Shown: positions 6,589 to 14,368 of the stretch, one piece after another
Layout: each line of letters begins with the position of its first letter
Numbering within the stretch: the stretch's first letter is position 1
Source of the DNA: JBGSYJ01 sp041748075
GTDB lineage: Bacteria > Acidobacteriota > Thermoanaerobaculia > Gp7-AA8
DNA length: 18,555 nucleotides
Assembly: GCA_041748075.1 (NCBI GenBank)
Contig: JBGTDX010000047.1
Coordinates: 1-18,555 of the forward strand
Direction: 5' to 3'
The notes under the pieces: generated by a model
What the model was told of the DNA's origin: nothing
The model's database searches: none
Seen by the model: only the letters and a program-made list of their open reading frames with translations
Translations under genes and position numbers: made by a program

Positions 6589-8619
6589 CTACGGAAATGT
6601 CCGCACCACCACCAGGTCGCTTTCTGCGCGATTCGCTGCCGCATAGAGAACCTCTCCCCGGAGATTGACGCTGATACCGATGTCGTCATCCGACATCGGA
6701 AGGATCGGGCCTCGGCGTTCGCGGCCTGTTCCGACGTCGAGCATCACCAGCGACTTCGCTTCGGGGTCGAGGTACCACAACGAGTCGCCCACGAGCTCCC
6801 AGTTCGCATGGCCGTCCTGACTGAAGCGTTCGACGACAGGGACCGCTGCGTCACGCTCTGGCGTCAGGCGCCAGATTCCTCCAGAGTCGGGACGGCTGAA
6901 GTAGAGGCTGCCGTCGCGCCCTTCGAAGATTGCTCCTGCTGCGAGGCCTGCCACTCTGGCCGGTGCGCCGCCGCTGGATGAGACGCTCCAGATCGCCCAG
7001 GAGTCTCCCCGCTTCGAGGTGAAGTAGATGCGCTGCCCGTCTCTGGACCATGCGGGTGAAACATCCGTGGCGCCGCCGGCAGTGATCCGTGAAACCTGCG
7101 CTGTCTCCGGACTGACCCTCCACAGCGATGAGGAGTTTTCCTGACTCACCGCAAATGCGATGGAGCTTCCGTCCGGCGACCATCGGGGTGATCTCAACGT
7201 GGCGTTTCTGAATCGGGTGAGTTGAGACGGGTTCTTTCCGTCGCGATCAGCGATCCAGAGCTCCGGACTGCCACTCCGCGCGGAGAGGAACGCAACCCGG
7301 CGCCCGTCAGGCGACCACCGGGGCTCGTCTTCCCACTGAGTCGATCTCGCGAATGGCCTTGTCCCTGAATCGCCAAGCAGAAAGAGGTCGGAATCGAACG
7401 TCTGCTGCTCGAACACAATCGATCCCTGGCGGGACGCGAACGGGCGTACCGCTCCTCGGGCACCGATCTTGGTCCAGCGGATGACGGGATTCTTCACTGC
7501 GAGACTCCAGAGCTCGAACTCTCCGGAACGGTTCGAGGAGAACAGCAGCCGGTCCTTCTCGATCCATGTCACACCTTGAATCCATTTCCCTTCGAAGGTC
7601 ACCTGGCGCGCAGGACCTCCTTCCAGCGGCACGAGCCAGAGATCGGATGCGCCCATGGCCGTGGTCCGCGCGAAGGCGACGGTCGAGCCGTCCGGCGATA
7701 TCGCGGGGAAGCGGTCACCGAGAATTCCTCGCACGGAGGTCAGTGGTCTGCGGCGACCAGACGTGAGATCGAGCACTGAGAGCTCGTACTCGCCGGTGTG
7801 CTTCTGAACGTCCGACAGAACCAATACGTCGGCCTGACTCGACCAGGCTAGACGGGACGATGCAGACGTCCCACAGCTACCGACGACTGCTTCCAGTTCC
7901 GTGTCGAGCTGTCTGACTACGACCTCCCACGTCACTCCATGACGAATGAATGCAATCCGGTCCGCCTCTGGCGAGAACGCGGGGGACGATTCCGCAACGG
8001 TCGCAGTCGTCAGACGCGAAGGACTTGCGCTTCCCGCTCTCTGAATGTAGATACTCCAGAGGTCGGGTTGCTGTCCGTTCCACGCGAATGCCAGGGTACG
8101 GCCGTCTCCGGAGAGCACAGGATCCGTTTCCCGTCCCGGATACGAAGTCGACGGGAAGATCTCCGGCCTCGGCGGCTCCGCCGTCTGGCGGGGAATTACG
8201 AAAGCGATGCCGACTGATGCGGCCATGAGCGCTGCAATTAGGACCGCTACCCATCTATAGCTGCCTCTCCTTCTGCGAGGTTCTGCGGCCGGGTCGATCA
8301 GCTGATACCCTCGCTTTGGGATCGTCCGAACGAACCGGGGATAGCGCGCATCGTCACCCAGGGCTTTTCGAATCGCGGAGATCGCCTGAGTGAGCGCTTC
8401 CTCACCGACGGCCAGGTCGGGCCACACCGCATCGAGAAGCGCCTGCCTCGCCACGACTTCTCCTTTTTTCGAGAGGAGAAACAGAAGCACGCGCATGACG
8501 CGCGGCTCGAGCTTTCGTCGTACGCCCTTCCGCTCGACGGCATCGAGCTGCGGCAGCACGAGCCACTCGCCGAGGACTATGGAGTCGACTGCATCAATGC
8601 TCTGGCTCGATCCAAACAT
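6589..8619 (-). CDS. Winged-helix (OmpR/CadC-type) / TM / TolB-like beta-propeller regulator
   Basis: 676 aa. Residues 15-108 are a trans_reg_C winged helix (RKLEPRVMRVLLFLLSKKGE, LLDAVWPDLAVGEEALTQAISAIRKALGDD, VRTIPKRGYQLI). A basic stretch (RRRRG) and one TM helix (about 122-143) follow. The remaining 530 residues are PD40/TolB-type propeller blades (DPVLSGDGRTLAFAW, PAISPDGSTVAFART, PRWSPDGRRVAFLSAR, PAWSRDGQRIYFTSKR). This is a one-component, CadC-like membrane transcription factor: cytoplasmic DNA binding and extracytoplasmic sensing. The architecture is abundant in Acidobacteriota; its ligands are unknown. The ATG at 8619 has only a weak upstream GAAG. It is divergent from the hydrolase, 66 bp between starts, making that gene a natural target. 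Confidence 0.92.
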   Translation of the reverse strand: MFGSSQSIDAVDSIVLGEWLVLPQLDAVERKGVRRKLEPRVMRVLLFLLSKKGEVVARQALLDAVWPDLAVGEEALTQAISAIRKALGDDARYPRFVRTIPKRGYQLIDPAAEPRRRRGSYRWVAVLIAALMAASVGIAFVIPRQTAEPPRPEIFPSTSYPGRETDPVLSGDGRTLAFAWNGQQPDLWSIYIQRAGSASPSRLTTATVAESSPAFSPEADRIAFIRHGVTWEVVVRQLDTELEAVVGSCGTSASSRLAWSSQADVLVLSDVQKHTGEYELSVLDLTSGRRRPLTSVRGILGDRFPAISPDGSTVAFARTTAMGASDLWLVPLEGGPARQVTFEGKWIQGVTWIEKDRLLFSSNRSGEFELWSLAVKNPVIRWTKIGARGAVRPFASRQGSIVFEQQTFDSDLFLLGDSGTRPFARSTQWEDEPRWSPDGRRVAFLSARSGSPELWIADRDGKNPSQLTRFRNATLRSPRWSPDGSSIAFAVSQENSSSLWRVSPETAQVSRITAGGATDVSPAWSRDGQRIYFTSKRGDSWAIWSVSSSGGAPARVAGLAAGAIFEGRDGSLYFSRPDSGGIWRLTPERDAAVPVVERFSQDGHANWELVGDSLWYLDPEAKSLVMLDVGTGRERRGPILPMSDDDIGISVNLRGEVLYAAANRAESDLVVVRTFP

Positions 8620-8685
8620 TTTCTTCAGGACATCACCGTCATACGGCTACAGATTCACGACAATCCACGATAAGGAGCCGAGACG
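8620..8685. promoter_or_regulatory. Divergent intergenic region, regulator / hydrolase
   Basis: These 66 bp must hold the start signals of both divergent genes. The hydrolase has an AAGGAG ribosome site 8 nt before its ATG. I cannot pick out confident -10/-35 pairs for either gene. Confidence 0.4.
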
Positions 8686-9840
8686 ATGACTCGAAGGCCC
8701 GGCATGATGTTGTTCTTCGCGGTTACGGCACTGTTCATCGCTACCCTGTGCATCTGGTTCGAGTTCACTCCGGTGGCTTCGATTGCGGACACCCGGATTC
8801 CCGCGATGATCGCGGCCCTGTCCTCGCTGGCGTTATTCGCAGGTTTGCGGTCCACGAGGATAGGGAAGGCTGGAGTTGCCGCGGCGATGGTCGCCGTGAT
8901 GTCAGTCATCGTTCTCTACGGACTCTACGACGAGGAGGCCGTGCGGTTTCGAAATGGTGATGTGGACCTGGCGGGGACGTTGATCCTGCCGCGGTGGGGA
9001 AGCAAGCCCCATCCGGCAGTAGTGTTCCTCCACGGCTCGGGTCGTGAGGTGCGGGATGGGTTCGGCTGGCATGCGAAGCTGTTCGCGCGTCACGGAGTTG
9101 CCGCGCTCATCTACGATAAACGTGGAGCGGGAGAATCGTCGGGCGAGACCTGGCAGGGCACCTATGTGGATTACGCGGCGGATGCGGCCGCTGCGATCGA
9201 GTACCTGCGGAGTCGGGATGACATTGACCGCGGCTGTGTAGGGGTGTTCGGTTTGAGTGAGGGTGGATGGGTGGTCTCGATTGTGGCTGGCTCGATCGTC
9301 CCGGACGTCCGGTTCGTAATCGTGGCGTCGAGCACGCCGGTGACACCGGCCGAACAGGTCCTGTATGAAACCGGTTCGAGTGTCGCCGCGGCGGGATTTG
9401 ACGCGGGAGCTGTCCGCCGAGCCGTGGAGCTGCAGCGGCGCGTGCTTCAGTATCAGCGGAGCGGAGCGACGGATCCTCGCCTCGAGGTCGAGCTTCGCGA
9501 CGCCGCCAGCCAGGCATGGTTCGAGGCGGCCGAGCTCCCGGACGAGCTCTATCCCATCGAAGACTACGAGTGGTGGCGCGGGGTGATGGATTTTCAATCT
9601 CTGCCGTACTGGCGCCGGGTTCGGGCGCCGGTGCTGGCGATCTCTGGTGGCCGTGACAGAAACAGCGATGTCGTCGAGAGCCAGCGCGGAATCGCAGCGG
9701 CCCTGGAAGAGGGAGGCAACGGGAGCTTCACGGGGCGCATTTTCCCGGAGATGGAGCACGGCCTGATCGAATGGTGGCTTCCGGGTCGCATTCCTCCGCC
9801 ACGCTTTCCCCCGGGATTCGCCCGTCTTCTCGTCGACTGA
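8686..9840 (+). CDS. Membrane-anchored alpha/beta hydrolase
   Basis: 384 aa. Three hydrophobic segments (about 6-26, 38-55 and 62-81) precede a soluble alpha/beta-hydrolase domain starting near residue 85. Catalytic features are the oxyanion-loop HGSG (116-119), nucleophile elbow GLSEGG (Ser191), acid in GGRDRNSD (Asp324) and His358 in EMEHGL, so the triad is complete. YDKRGAGES (143-151) is typical of the esterase/dienelactone-hydrolase-like branch. The likely activity is an esterase or acyl-peptidase on an unknown substrate; whether the catalytic domain is periplasmic or cytoplasmic depends on helix count, and three helices after a short basic N-terminus suggest periplasmic. An AAGGAG ribosome site supports the ATG at 8686. 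It is divergent from the winged-helix/TolB regulator. Confidence 0.9.
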   Translation: MTRRPGMMLFFAVTALFIATLCIWFEFTPVASIADTRIPAMIAALSSLALFAGLRSTRIGKAGVAAAMVAVMSVIVLYGLYDEEAVRFRNGDVDLAGTLILPRWGSKPHPAVVFLHGSGREVRDGFGWHAKLFARHGVAALIYDKRGAGESSGETWQGTYVDYAADAAAAIEYLRSRDDIDRGCVGVFGLSEGGWVVSIVAGSIVPDVRFVIVASSTPVTPAEQVLYETGSSVAAAGFDAGAVRRAVELQRRVLQYQRSGATDPRLEVELRDAASQAWFEAAELPDELYPIEDYEWWRGVMDFQSLPYWRRVRAPVLAISGGRDRNSDVVESQRGIAAALEEGGNGSFTGRIFPEMEHGLIEWWLPGRIPPPRFPPGFARLLVD

Positions 9841-10016
9841 ACGCGAACACAGACGGCCTGCGAACCCGATCCTGCGAGATAGCACCCCGGTCGCAGGCAG
9901 GCGTCGCGTAGATGCGTCAAAAATGGAGACTCTGGCATGCGGGATGGGTGAAGCGGAAATCCTGTTTGCGAATTCTGCCACTTCCTCTCATCTGGAGTAT
10001 GCTATGCGCTTCTTAA
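9841..10016. other. Intergenic region with an inverted repeat, hydrolase / VTT gene
   Basis: Contains GCCTGCGA (9856-9863) and its reverse complement TCGCAGGC (9891-9898). A second CCTGCGA (9871-9877) could pair with the same right arm, giving two alternative stems. No T-tract follows, so terminator function is uncertain. Confidence 0.4.
9975..10003 (+). promoter_or_regulatory. Tentative promoter of the VTT-family gene
   Basis: CTGCCA (9975-9980) and TATGCT (9998-10003), each matching 4 of 6 consensus bases, are separated by exactly 17 bp. The predicted transcript start is about 7 nt before the ATG at 10017, which has no Shine-Dalgarno sequence. This is the same short-leader layout as at the BlaI gene. 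Confidence 0.3.
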
Positions 10017-10748
10017 ATGAGTACGACGGTTTCAACGGAGAAGGCTCCTGCGTCTTCGCGCCTGAGGTTCATTGTTTTGAGCCTGATTGGCATCGCTGTG
10101 CTTGCCGGCCTCCTGGTCGGTGGACGCCGGGTCGGCGCGCTCGTTCCGCAGTTCGCCGAATGGGTCGCCAGTCTCGGCATATGGGGGCCGGTCGTTTTCA
10201 TTCTCGGCTACATCGTCGCCACGGTTGCCTTCATCCCGGGTTCGATTCTGACGTTGGCCGCCGGCGCAATCTTCGGGCTCGTTCGCGGAACGATCTTCGT
10301 TTTCATCGGAGCGACGGTCGGTTCGATCTGCGCGTTTCTCGTGTCGCGCTACTTTGCCAGGAACGCCATCGAACGGAAGCTGAAGGGAAATCGCAAATTC
10401 GAGACGATCGACCGCGCCGTTGGAGCTGAGGGACTGAAGATCGTGTTCCTGCTCCGGCTCTCGCCGATCTTTCCGTTCAACCTACTCAACTACGGTCTTG
10501 GACTGACGAACGTCCGCCTTCGGGACTATGCACTCGCTGCGGTAGGCATGCTGCCGGGAACGTTCCTTTACGTCTATTACGGCAAGCTGGCCGGAGACGT
10601 TGCCGCGGTCGCGGGCGGCGTCGAGGTGTCGAAGGGCGCCGGCTACTGGGCCGTTCTGATTCTGGGTCTCGTGGCAACGATCGTGGTGACGACGATCGTC
10701 ACGAAGATCGCGAGAAAAGCGCTGAGAGAGTACGAGGAAGCTGAATGA
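10017..10748 (+). CDS. TVP38/TMEM64 (VTT-domain) family membrane protein
   Basis: 243 aa with hydrophobic segments at about 17-35, 53-75, 77-88, 90-112, 142-162, 170-187 and 208-228. VTT/SNARE-associated (DedA-related) signatures are IVATVAFIPGSILTLAAGAIFG (66-87), the glycine-rich FIGATVGSICAFLVSRYFAR and RLSPIFPFNLLNYGLGLT (147-164). It is an inner-membrane protein of a superfamily that includes lipid scramblases and undecaprenyl-phosphate flippases; the substrate here is unknown. The ATG at 10017 directly follows an in-frame TAA (10014-10016), so it is the earliest possible start; no ribosome site precedes it. The stop codon overlaps the left edge of the 33-bp inverted repeat. Confidence 0.92.
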   Translation: MSTTVSTEKAPASSRLRFIVLSLIGIAVLAGLLVGGRRVGALVPQFAEWVASLGIWGPVVFILGYIVATVAFIPGSILTLAAGAIFGLVRGTIFVFIGATVGSICAFLVSRYFARNAIERKLKGNRKFETIDRAVGAEGLKIVFLLRLSPIFPFNLLNYGLGLTNVRLRDYALAAVGMLPGTFLYVYYGKLAGDVAAVAGGVEVSKGAGYWAVLILGLVATIVVTTIVTKIARKALREYEEAE

Positions 10749-10849
10749 ATTCAGAATTGAGAATTCAGAATTCAGAAAGCCACCTCCCGACGTGTAGAAG
10801 TGCAGCAGGTTTTTTTCTTTCTGAATTCTGAATTCTCAATTCTGAATTC
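10747..10849. repeat. Perfect 33-bp inverted repeat built of ATTCAGA heptamers
   Basis: The left arm (10747-10779) reads GA, then four 7-bp units (ATTCAGA, ATTGAGA, ATTCAGA, ATTCAGA), then AAG. The right arm (10817-10849) is its exact 33-base reverse complement, with a 37-nt loop. On the plus strand TTTT (10850-10853) follows, so the structure could end transcription of the VTT gene, whose stop codon it overlaps. Its right edge is only 7 bp before the transaldolase ribosome site, so it may also sit in that leader. Confidence 0.85.
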
Positions 10850-10868
10850 TTTTAATGGAGGTAATGCA

Positions 10869-12008
10869 ATGGCCAAGAATCCCCTCGCACAGCTGGCAGA
10901 AACAGGGCAGAGCGTCTGGTACGACCTGATGGAACGGGCGCTCATCACGAGCGGCAAGCTTCAGAAACTGATCGAAGAGGATGATCTCCGAGGGCTCACC
11001 TCGAATCCGACGATCTTCGAGAAGGCAATCGGGGGAAGCGACGATTACGACGATTCCCTCCGGGAGCTTGCTGAAAAGGACGCGTCGACGGACGAGATTT
11101 ACGAGTCCCTCGTCGTGAACGACATCAGTAATGCCGCGGATGTTTTCCGCCCCGTCTACGACCGCACGAACCGCGTGGATGGTTACGTCAGTCTCGAGGT
11201 CAGCCCCAATCTGGCCCACGAGGGTGAGGCCACCCTTGCGGAAGCCAAAAAGCTATGGGGGCTCCTCGGCCGCCCGAACGCCATGATCAAGATCCCGGCG
11301 ACCGAAGAAGGTATCCCTGCCGTTCAAGAAGCGATCGCCAGCGGAATCAACGTGAATATCACCCTGATCTTTTCGCGGGACGTGTATGACAAGGTGATCG
11401 AAGCCTACATGAGAGGCCTCGAGCGCCGGGTCGAGCAGGGTCAGCCGGTCGACACGATCGCGTCGGTCGCGAGCTTCTTCGTCAGCAGGATCGATGCGGC
11501 TGCCGACAAGGAGATCAATGAGCGCATTCAGAAAGCGACCACCGACGAGGAGCGCGAGGAGCTCTCATCGCTCCTCGGCAAAGTCGCCATCGCAAACGCA
11601 AAGCTGGCGTATCAGCTCTTCAAGGACAGGTTCTCATCGGAGAGATTCGCGAAGTTGAAAGCAAAGGGTGCCCAGGTGCAGCGGCCGCTCTGGGCGTCAA
11701 CTGGAACCAAGGATCCGCGCTACAGCGATGTTCTCTACATCGAAGAACTGATCGGTCCCGATACGGTGAATACGATTCCGCCGAAGACCTACGATGCTTT
11801 CAGGGATCATGGAACCGTATCGATAACGCTCGACAAGAACGTCGACGAGGCCACGGATGTGCTGCGGCGGCTCGAGGCCGCGGGTGTCAGCCTCGATGAC
11901 ATCACCAGGCGTCTGACCGCCGACGGCGTGAAGTCGTTTGCCGATTCGTTTACGTCGCTGATCAAGACGATCGATACCAGACGCGCGGCGGAGGTTGCTC
12001 GTTCCTGA
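10869..12008 (+). CDS. tal: Transaldolase
   Basis: 379 aa, matching the long monofunctional transaldolases of actinobacteria and acidobacteria. The enzyme moves a dihydroxyacetone unit from sedoheptulose-7-phosphate to glyceraldehyde-3-phosphate in the non-oxidative pentose phosphate pathway, in the cytosol. Signatures: TSNPTIFEKAIGGSDDYD (44-61), SLEVSPNLA (108-116) and the Schiff-base lysine Lys141 in MIKIPAT, followed by GINVNITLIFS and IASVASFFVSRID. The ATG at 10869 is set by GGAGGT (10857-10862) six bases upstream and by the conserved MAKNPLAQLAETGQSVWYD start; the frame remains open to 10800 across the repeat, which is not coding. It is followed by a likely terminator and then 6-phosphogluconate dehydrogenase, same strand and pathway. 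Confidence 0.96.
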   Translation: MAKNPLAQLAETGQSVWYDLMERALITSGKLQKLIEEDDLRGLTSNPTIFEKAIGGSDDYDDSLRELAEKDASTDEIYESLVVNDISNAADVFRPVYDRTNRVDGYVSLEVSPNLAHEGEATLAEAKKLWGLLGRPNAMIKIPATEEGIPAVQEAIASGINVNITLIFSRDVYDKVIEAYMRGLERRVEQGQPVDTIASVASFFVSRIDAAADKEINERIQKATTDEEREELSSLLGKVAIANAKLAYQLFKDRFSSERFAKLKAKGAQVQRPLWASTGTKDPRYSDVLYIEELIGPDTVNTIPPKTYDAFRDHGTVSITLDKNVDEATDVLRRLEAAGVSLDDITRRLTADGVKSFADSFTSLIKTIDTRRAAEVARS

Positions 12009-12032
12009 AGCAGCCTGATTGCGATTTCAAAC

Positions 12033-12067
12033 CGGCTGGGAGCTCTGACTCCCGGCCGACGATCTTT
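12033..12067 (+). terminator. Probable terminator or attenuator between tal and gnd
   Basis: CGGCTGGGAG (12033-12042), a six-base loop CTCTGA, and CTCCCGGCCG (12049-12058) form a 10-bp GC-rich stem with one G-U pair. A short T run (12065-12067) lies 6 nt further on. The weak T-tract suggests partial read-through into gnd. Confidence 0.5.
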
Positions 12068-12116
12068 AGCAGAACGAGTGCTGCGTATCGCGGCGCATCA
12101 AAGACGGGAGAATTCA

Positions 12117-13559
12117 ATGACAGATACAAATGCGGCTGCCGGCGGTGCCGAATTCGGCATGATAGGGCTCGGAGTCATGGGCGAGAACCTGGTACTGAAC
12201 ATCGAAGATCATGGCTTTTCGGTAGCCGTCTGGAATCGTGAGCCGGAGAAGATGGACAGCTTCATCGAGAAGAACTCCGGGAGGAAGCTCGTTCCAACGA
12301 AGACGCTCGAGGAGTTTGTCGGTGCTCTCCGCCGCCCGCGCCGGATCATGATGATGATCAAGGCGGGGGCTCCAGTCGATGAAATGATTGAGCGCCTTCG
12401 CCCGCTGCTTTCCGAGGGCGACATCATGATCGACGGCGGGAACTCCTGGTTCCCGGACACCCGCCGCCGCGCCGAGTACTGCCAGAGCGTAAAGCTTCGT
12501 TTCATCGGCTCGGGGGTTTCAGGAGGAGAGACCGGCGCTCGATTCGGTCCATCGCTCATGCCGGGCGGAGACACGGAGGCCTACGCCGAAGTTCGTCCTG
12601 TCTTCGAGGCGATCGCCGCGAAGACGGATTCAGGTGCATGCGTCGCTCACTGCGGTCCCGATGGTGCCGGCCACTTCGTCAAGATGGTGCACAACGGAAT
12701 CGAGTACGGCGACATGCAGCTCATCGCCGAAGCGTACGACATTCTGCGAGAGGCCGGGGGAATGGGGGCGGACAAACTGGCGGATGTATTCGCAGAATGG
12801 AACCGCGGGCCCCTCGAGTCATTCCTGATCGAGATCACGGCCGCAATCTTCCGGGTCAAGGACGACCGCACGGGCGGGCCGCTCGTCGATATGGTTCTGG
12901 ACAAGGCCGGCTCTAAGGGCACCGGCAAGTGGACCGCGCAGGTTGCTCTCGATCTCGCCGTTCCGATTCCGACCATCGCGGCCGCCATGGATGCACGCAA
13001 CCTCTCGAGCATGAAGGATGAGCGGATTCTGGCAGGCAACATCATTCGATCTTCAGCTTCCAGGAAACGTGTCGATGGGGACACGAAAGAGCTCGTAGCG
13101 GGGGTACACGATGCCCTCTACGCGTCCAAAATCTGCGCTTATGCGCAGGGCATGAGCCTCATCGGAACCGGATCCAAAGAATATTCGTGGAACATCGACC
13201 TCTCGGAGATGGCGCGCATCTGGAAGGGCGGCTGCATCATCCGGGCTCGTTTCCTCAATGGCATCATGGAGGCTTACAACGAAGATAAAGCGCTGCCGAA
13301 CCTGCTCCTCGCTCCCCGATTCGCCGAATCGGTGTCGAAGTCCGAGGCAGCGTGGAGAAAAACCGTGCAACTCGCGCAGTCGCAGGGGATTCCGGTGCCG
13401 GCCATGTCGGCAAGTCTGGCCTACTTCGACAGCTATAGAACCCCAAATCTCCCGCAGAACCTGACACAGGCTCAGCGCGACTACTTCGGTGCGCACACCT
13501 ATCAGCGAGCCGACGCGCCGGATGAGGGGTTTGTGCACACCGACTGGGACGCGAAGTGA
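12117..13559 (+). CDS. gnd: 6-phosphogluconate dehydrogenase, decarboxylating
   Basis: 480 aa, the length of the standard dimeric enzyme. It oxidises 6-phosphogluconate to ribulose-5-phosphate and CO2, yielding NADPH in the cytosol. Visible are the Rossmann motif MIGLGVMGENL (15-25), IMIDGGNSWFPDT (103-115), the substrate signature GSGVSGGETGARFGPSLMPGG (131-151) and the catalytic Lys189 in HFVKMVHNGIEYGDMQ. The C-terminal helical domain and tail (RTPNLPQNLTQAQRDYFGAHTYQR...HTDW) are complete. The ATG at 12117 has GGGAG six bases upstream; a 13-codon upstream extension is not conserved-looking. Next to tal, it gives the cell the NADPH-producing and carbon-shuffling arms of the pentose phosphate pathway. 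Confidence 0.97.
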   Translation: MTDTNAAAGGAEFGMIGLGVMGENLVLNIEDHGFSVAVWNREPEKMDSFIEKNSGRKLVPTKTLEEFVGALRRPRRIMMMIKAGAPVDEMIERLRPLLSEGDIMIDGGNSWFPDTRRRAEYCQSVKLRFIGSGVSGGETGARFGPSLMPGGDTEAYAEVRPVFEAIAAKTDSGACVAHCGPDGAGHFVKMVHNGIEYGDMQLIAEAYDILREAGGMGADKLADVFAEWNRGPLESFLIEITAAIFRVKDDRTGGPLVDMVLDKAGSKGTGKWTAQVALDLAVPIPTIAAAMDARNLSSMKDERILAGNIIRSSASRKRVDGDTKELVAGVHDALYASKICAYAQGMSLIGTGSKEYSWNIDLSEMARIWKGGCIIRARFLNGIMEAYNEDKALPNLLLAPRFAESVSKSEAAWRKTVQLAQSQGIPVPAMSASLAYFDSYRTPNLPQNLTQAQRDYFGAHTYQRADAPDEGFVHTDWDAK

Positions 13560-13560
13560 A

Positions 13561-13620
13561 TGACGAGTGACGAGTGACGAGTGACGAGTGACGAATGACG
13601 AATGACGAATGACGAATGAG
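13561..13620. repeat. Tandem heptamer array, (TGACGAG)4(TGACGAA)4
   Basis: Eight uninterrupted 7-bp units begin one base after the gnd stop codon: four TGACGAG (13561-13588), then four TGACGAA (13589-13616), ending TGAG. Read on the minus strand the array gives the familiar spurious peptide pattern SFVTRHSSLVTRHS. It ends 2 bp before the GTTCGGCC hairpin. Confidence 0.9.
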
Positions 13621-13621
13621 A

Positions 13622-13659
13622 AGAGAGGGCCGAACAAGACATAATGTTCGGCCCTCTCT
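13622..13659. repeat. REP-like hairpin with GGCCGAACA arms between convergent genes
   Basis: AGAGAGGGCCGAACA (13622-13636) and its perfect reverse complement (13645-13659) flank an 8-nt loop. The inner 11 bp match the hairpin at 1-59. It sits between the convergent gnd and DUF5666 genes, so it may act as a bidirectional terminator, though no T-tract follows. Confidence 0.75.
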
Positions 13660-13678
13660 ACGTGAGGCTCTGGCGGCG

Positions 13679-14368
13679 TCAGTCGCGCCGGCCTTGCCGC
13701 CAGTTCTCCCGATCGTCGCGGCCCCTGTGCGTTCTCGGGATCTGAATGGCTTCCGCAACGAAGACATCCTGACTGCGGAATTGTCCAATGACCGTGACGC
13801 GGTCGCCGGCTCGCAGCTGCCGGAAACGAACGTCGCTTCGTCCCCGTGAGTCCGCTCGCGCTGCGTCGATCACGATCGTCCGTCCAGTCTGAGAGCGCAT
13901 CCGGAAGGTCTGCCTCCGCTGATTGACGCTCGTGATGAGACCGCTGACGGCTCCCTGTCTGGGGGCACGGGCCGACACGCTGTTCACGACCTGAATCGTT
14001 CGCGCATGAAGGCCGTTTCTCTCGAGTTTCCCGATGACGAGCACGCGATCGCCCACTTCCAGATTGGCCGGCCGGTAGACTCGTCCTGCGTAGTACACGG
14101 GAACACGCGCGGATGCGACCAGACGAACGGTACTGCGTCCCGTAGAGATTCGCAGGTCGCGACCAGCCCGCCTTACAGTACCGTGAACCTCCACCTCCCC
14201 TCGTCGAGGGGCCTCACGGCGACCCTCCACCGTGATGGTCCGTCCAGCCGGAGCGAGGGCCAACGTACTCCCCGGGAGACGGTCGTCCGTCAGAGCGGAC
14301 GCGCTATTGGAAGAAAAGATGACGGCAAAAACGGCCGCGGCCAGAACTAAACTTTTGTAGTAGCGCAT
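13679..14368 (-). CDS. Secreted DUF5666-domain protein
   Basis: 229 aa. A signal peptide (residues 1-25, cleavage after SASA) leads into two OB-fold-like DUF5666 units. The first runs about 42-125 (GRTITVEGRRE...VEVHGTVRRAGRDLRI...LEVGDRVLVIGKLERNGLHARTIQVV). The second runs about 137-210 (GAVSGLITSVNQRRQTFRM...LRAGDRVTVIGQFRSQDVFVAEAIQI). The mature part is strongly basic, with a highly charged tail (RGRDDRENWRQGRRD). DUF5666 proteins are periplasmic or surface proteins of unknown function; a nucleic-acid or polyanion affinity is only a guess from fold and charge. The start is chosen by the signal peptide and a GGGGTGA ribosome site; the frame is open to 14611 across a dispersed repeat. It converges with gnd. 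Confidence 0.88.
   Translation of the reverse strand: MRYYKSLVLAAAVFAVIFSSNSASALTDDRLPGSTLALAPAGRTITVEGRREAPRRGEVEVHGTVRRAGRDLRISTGRSTVRLVASARVPVYYAGRVYRPANLEVGDRVLVIGKLERNGLHARTIQVVNSVSARAPRQGAVSGLITSVNQRRQTFRMRSQTGRTIVIDAARADSRGRSDVRFRQLRAGDRVTVIGQFRSQDVFVAEAIQIPRTHRGRDDRENWRQGRRD

Noticed and set aside
13561..13620. CRISPR-like repeat array
   Set aside because: The units are 7 bp with no spacers; this is a simple tandem repeat.
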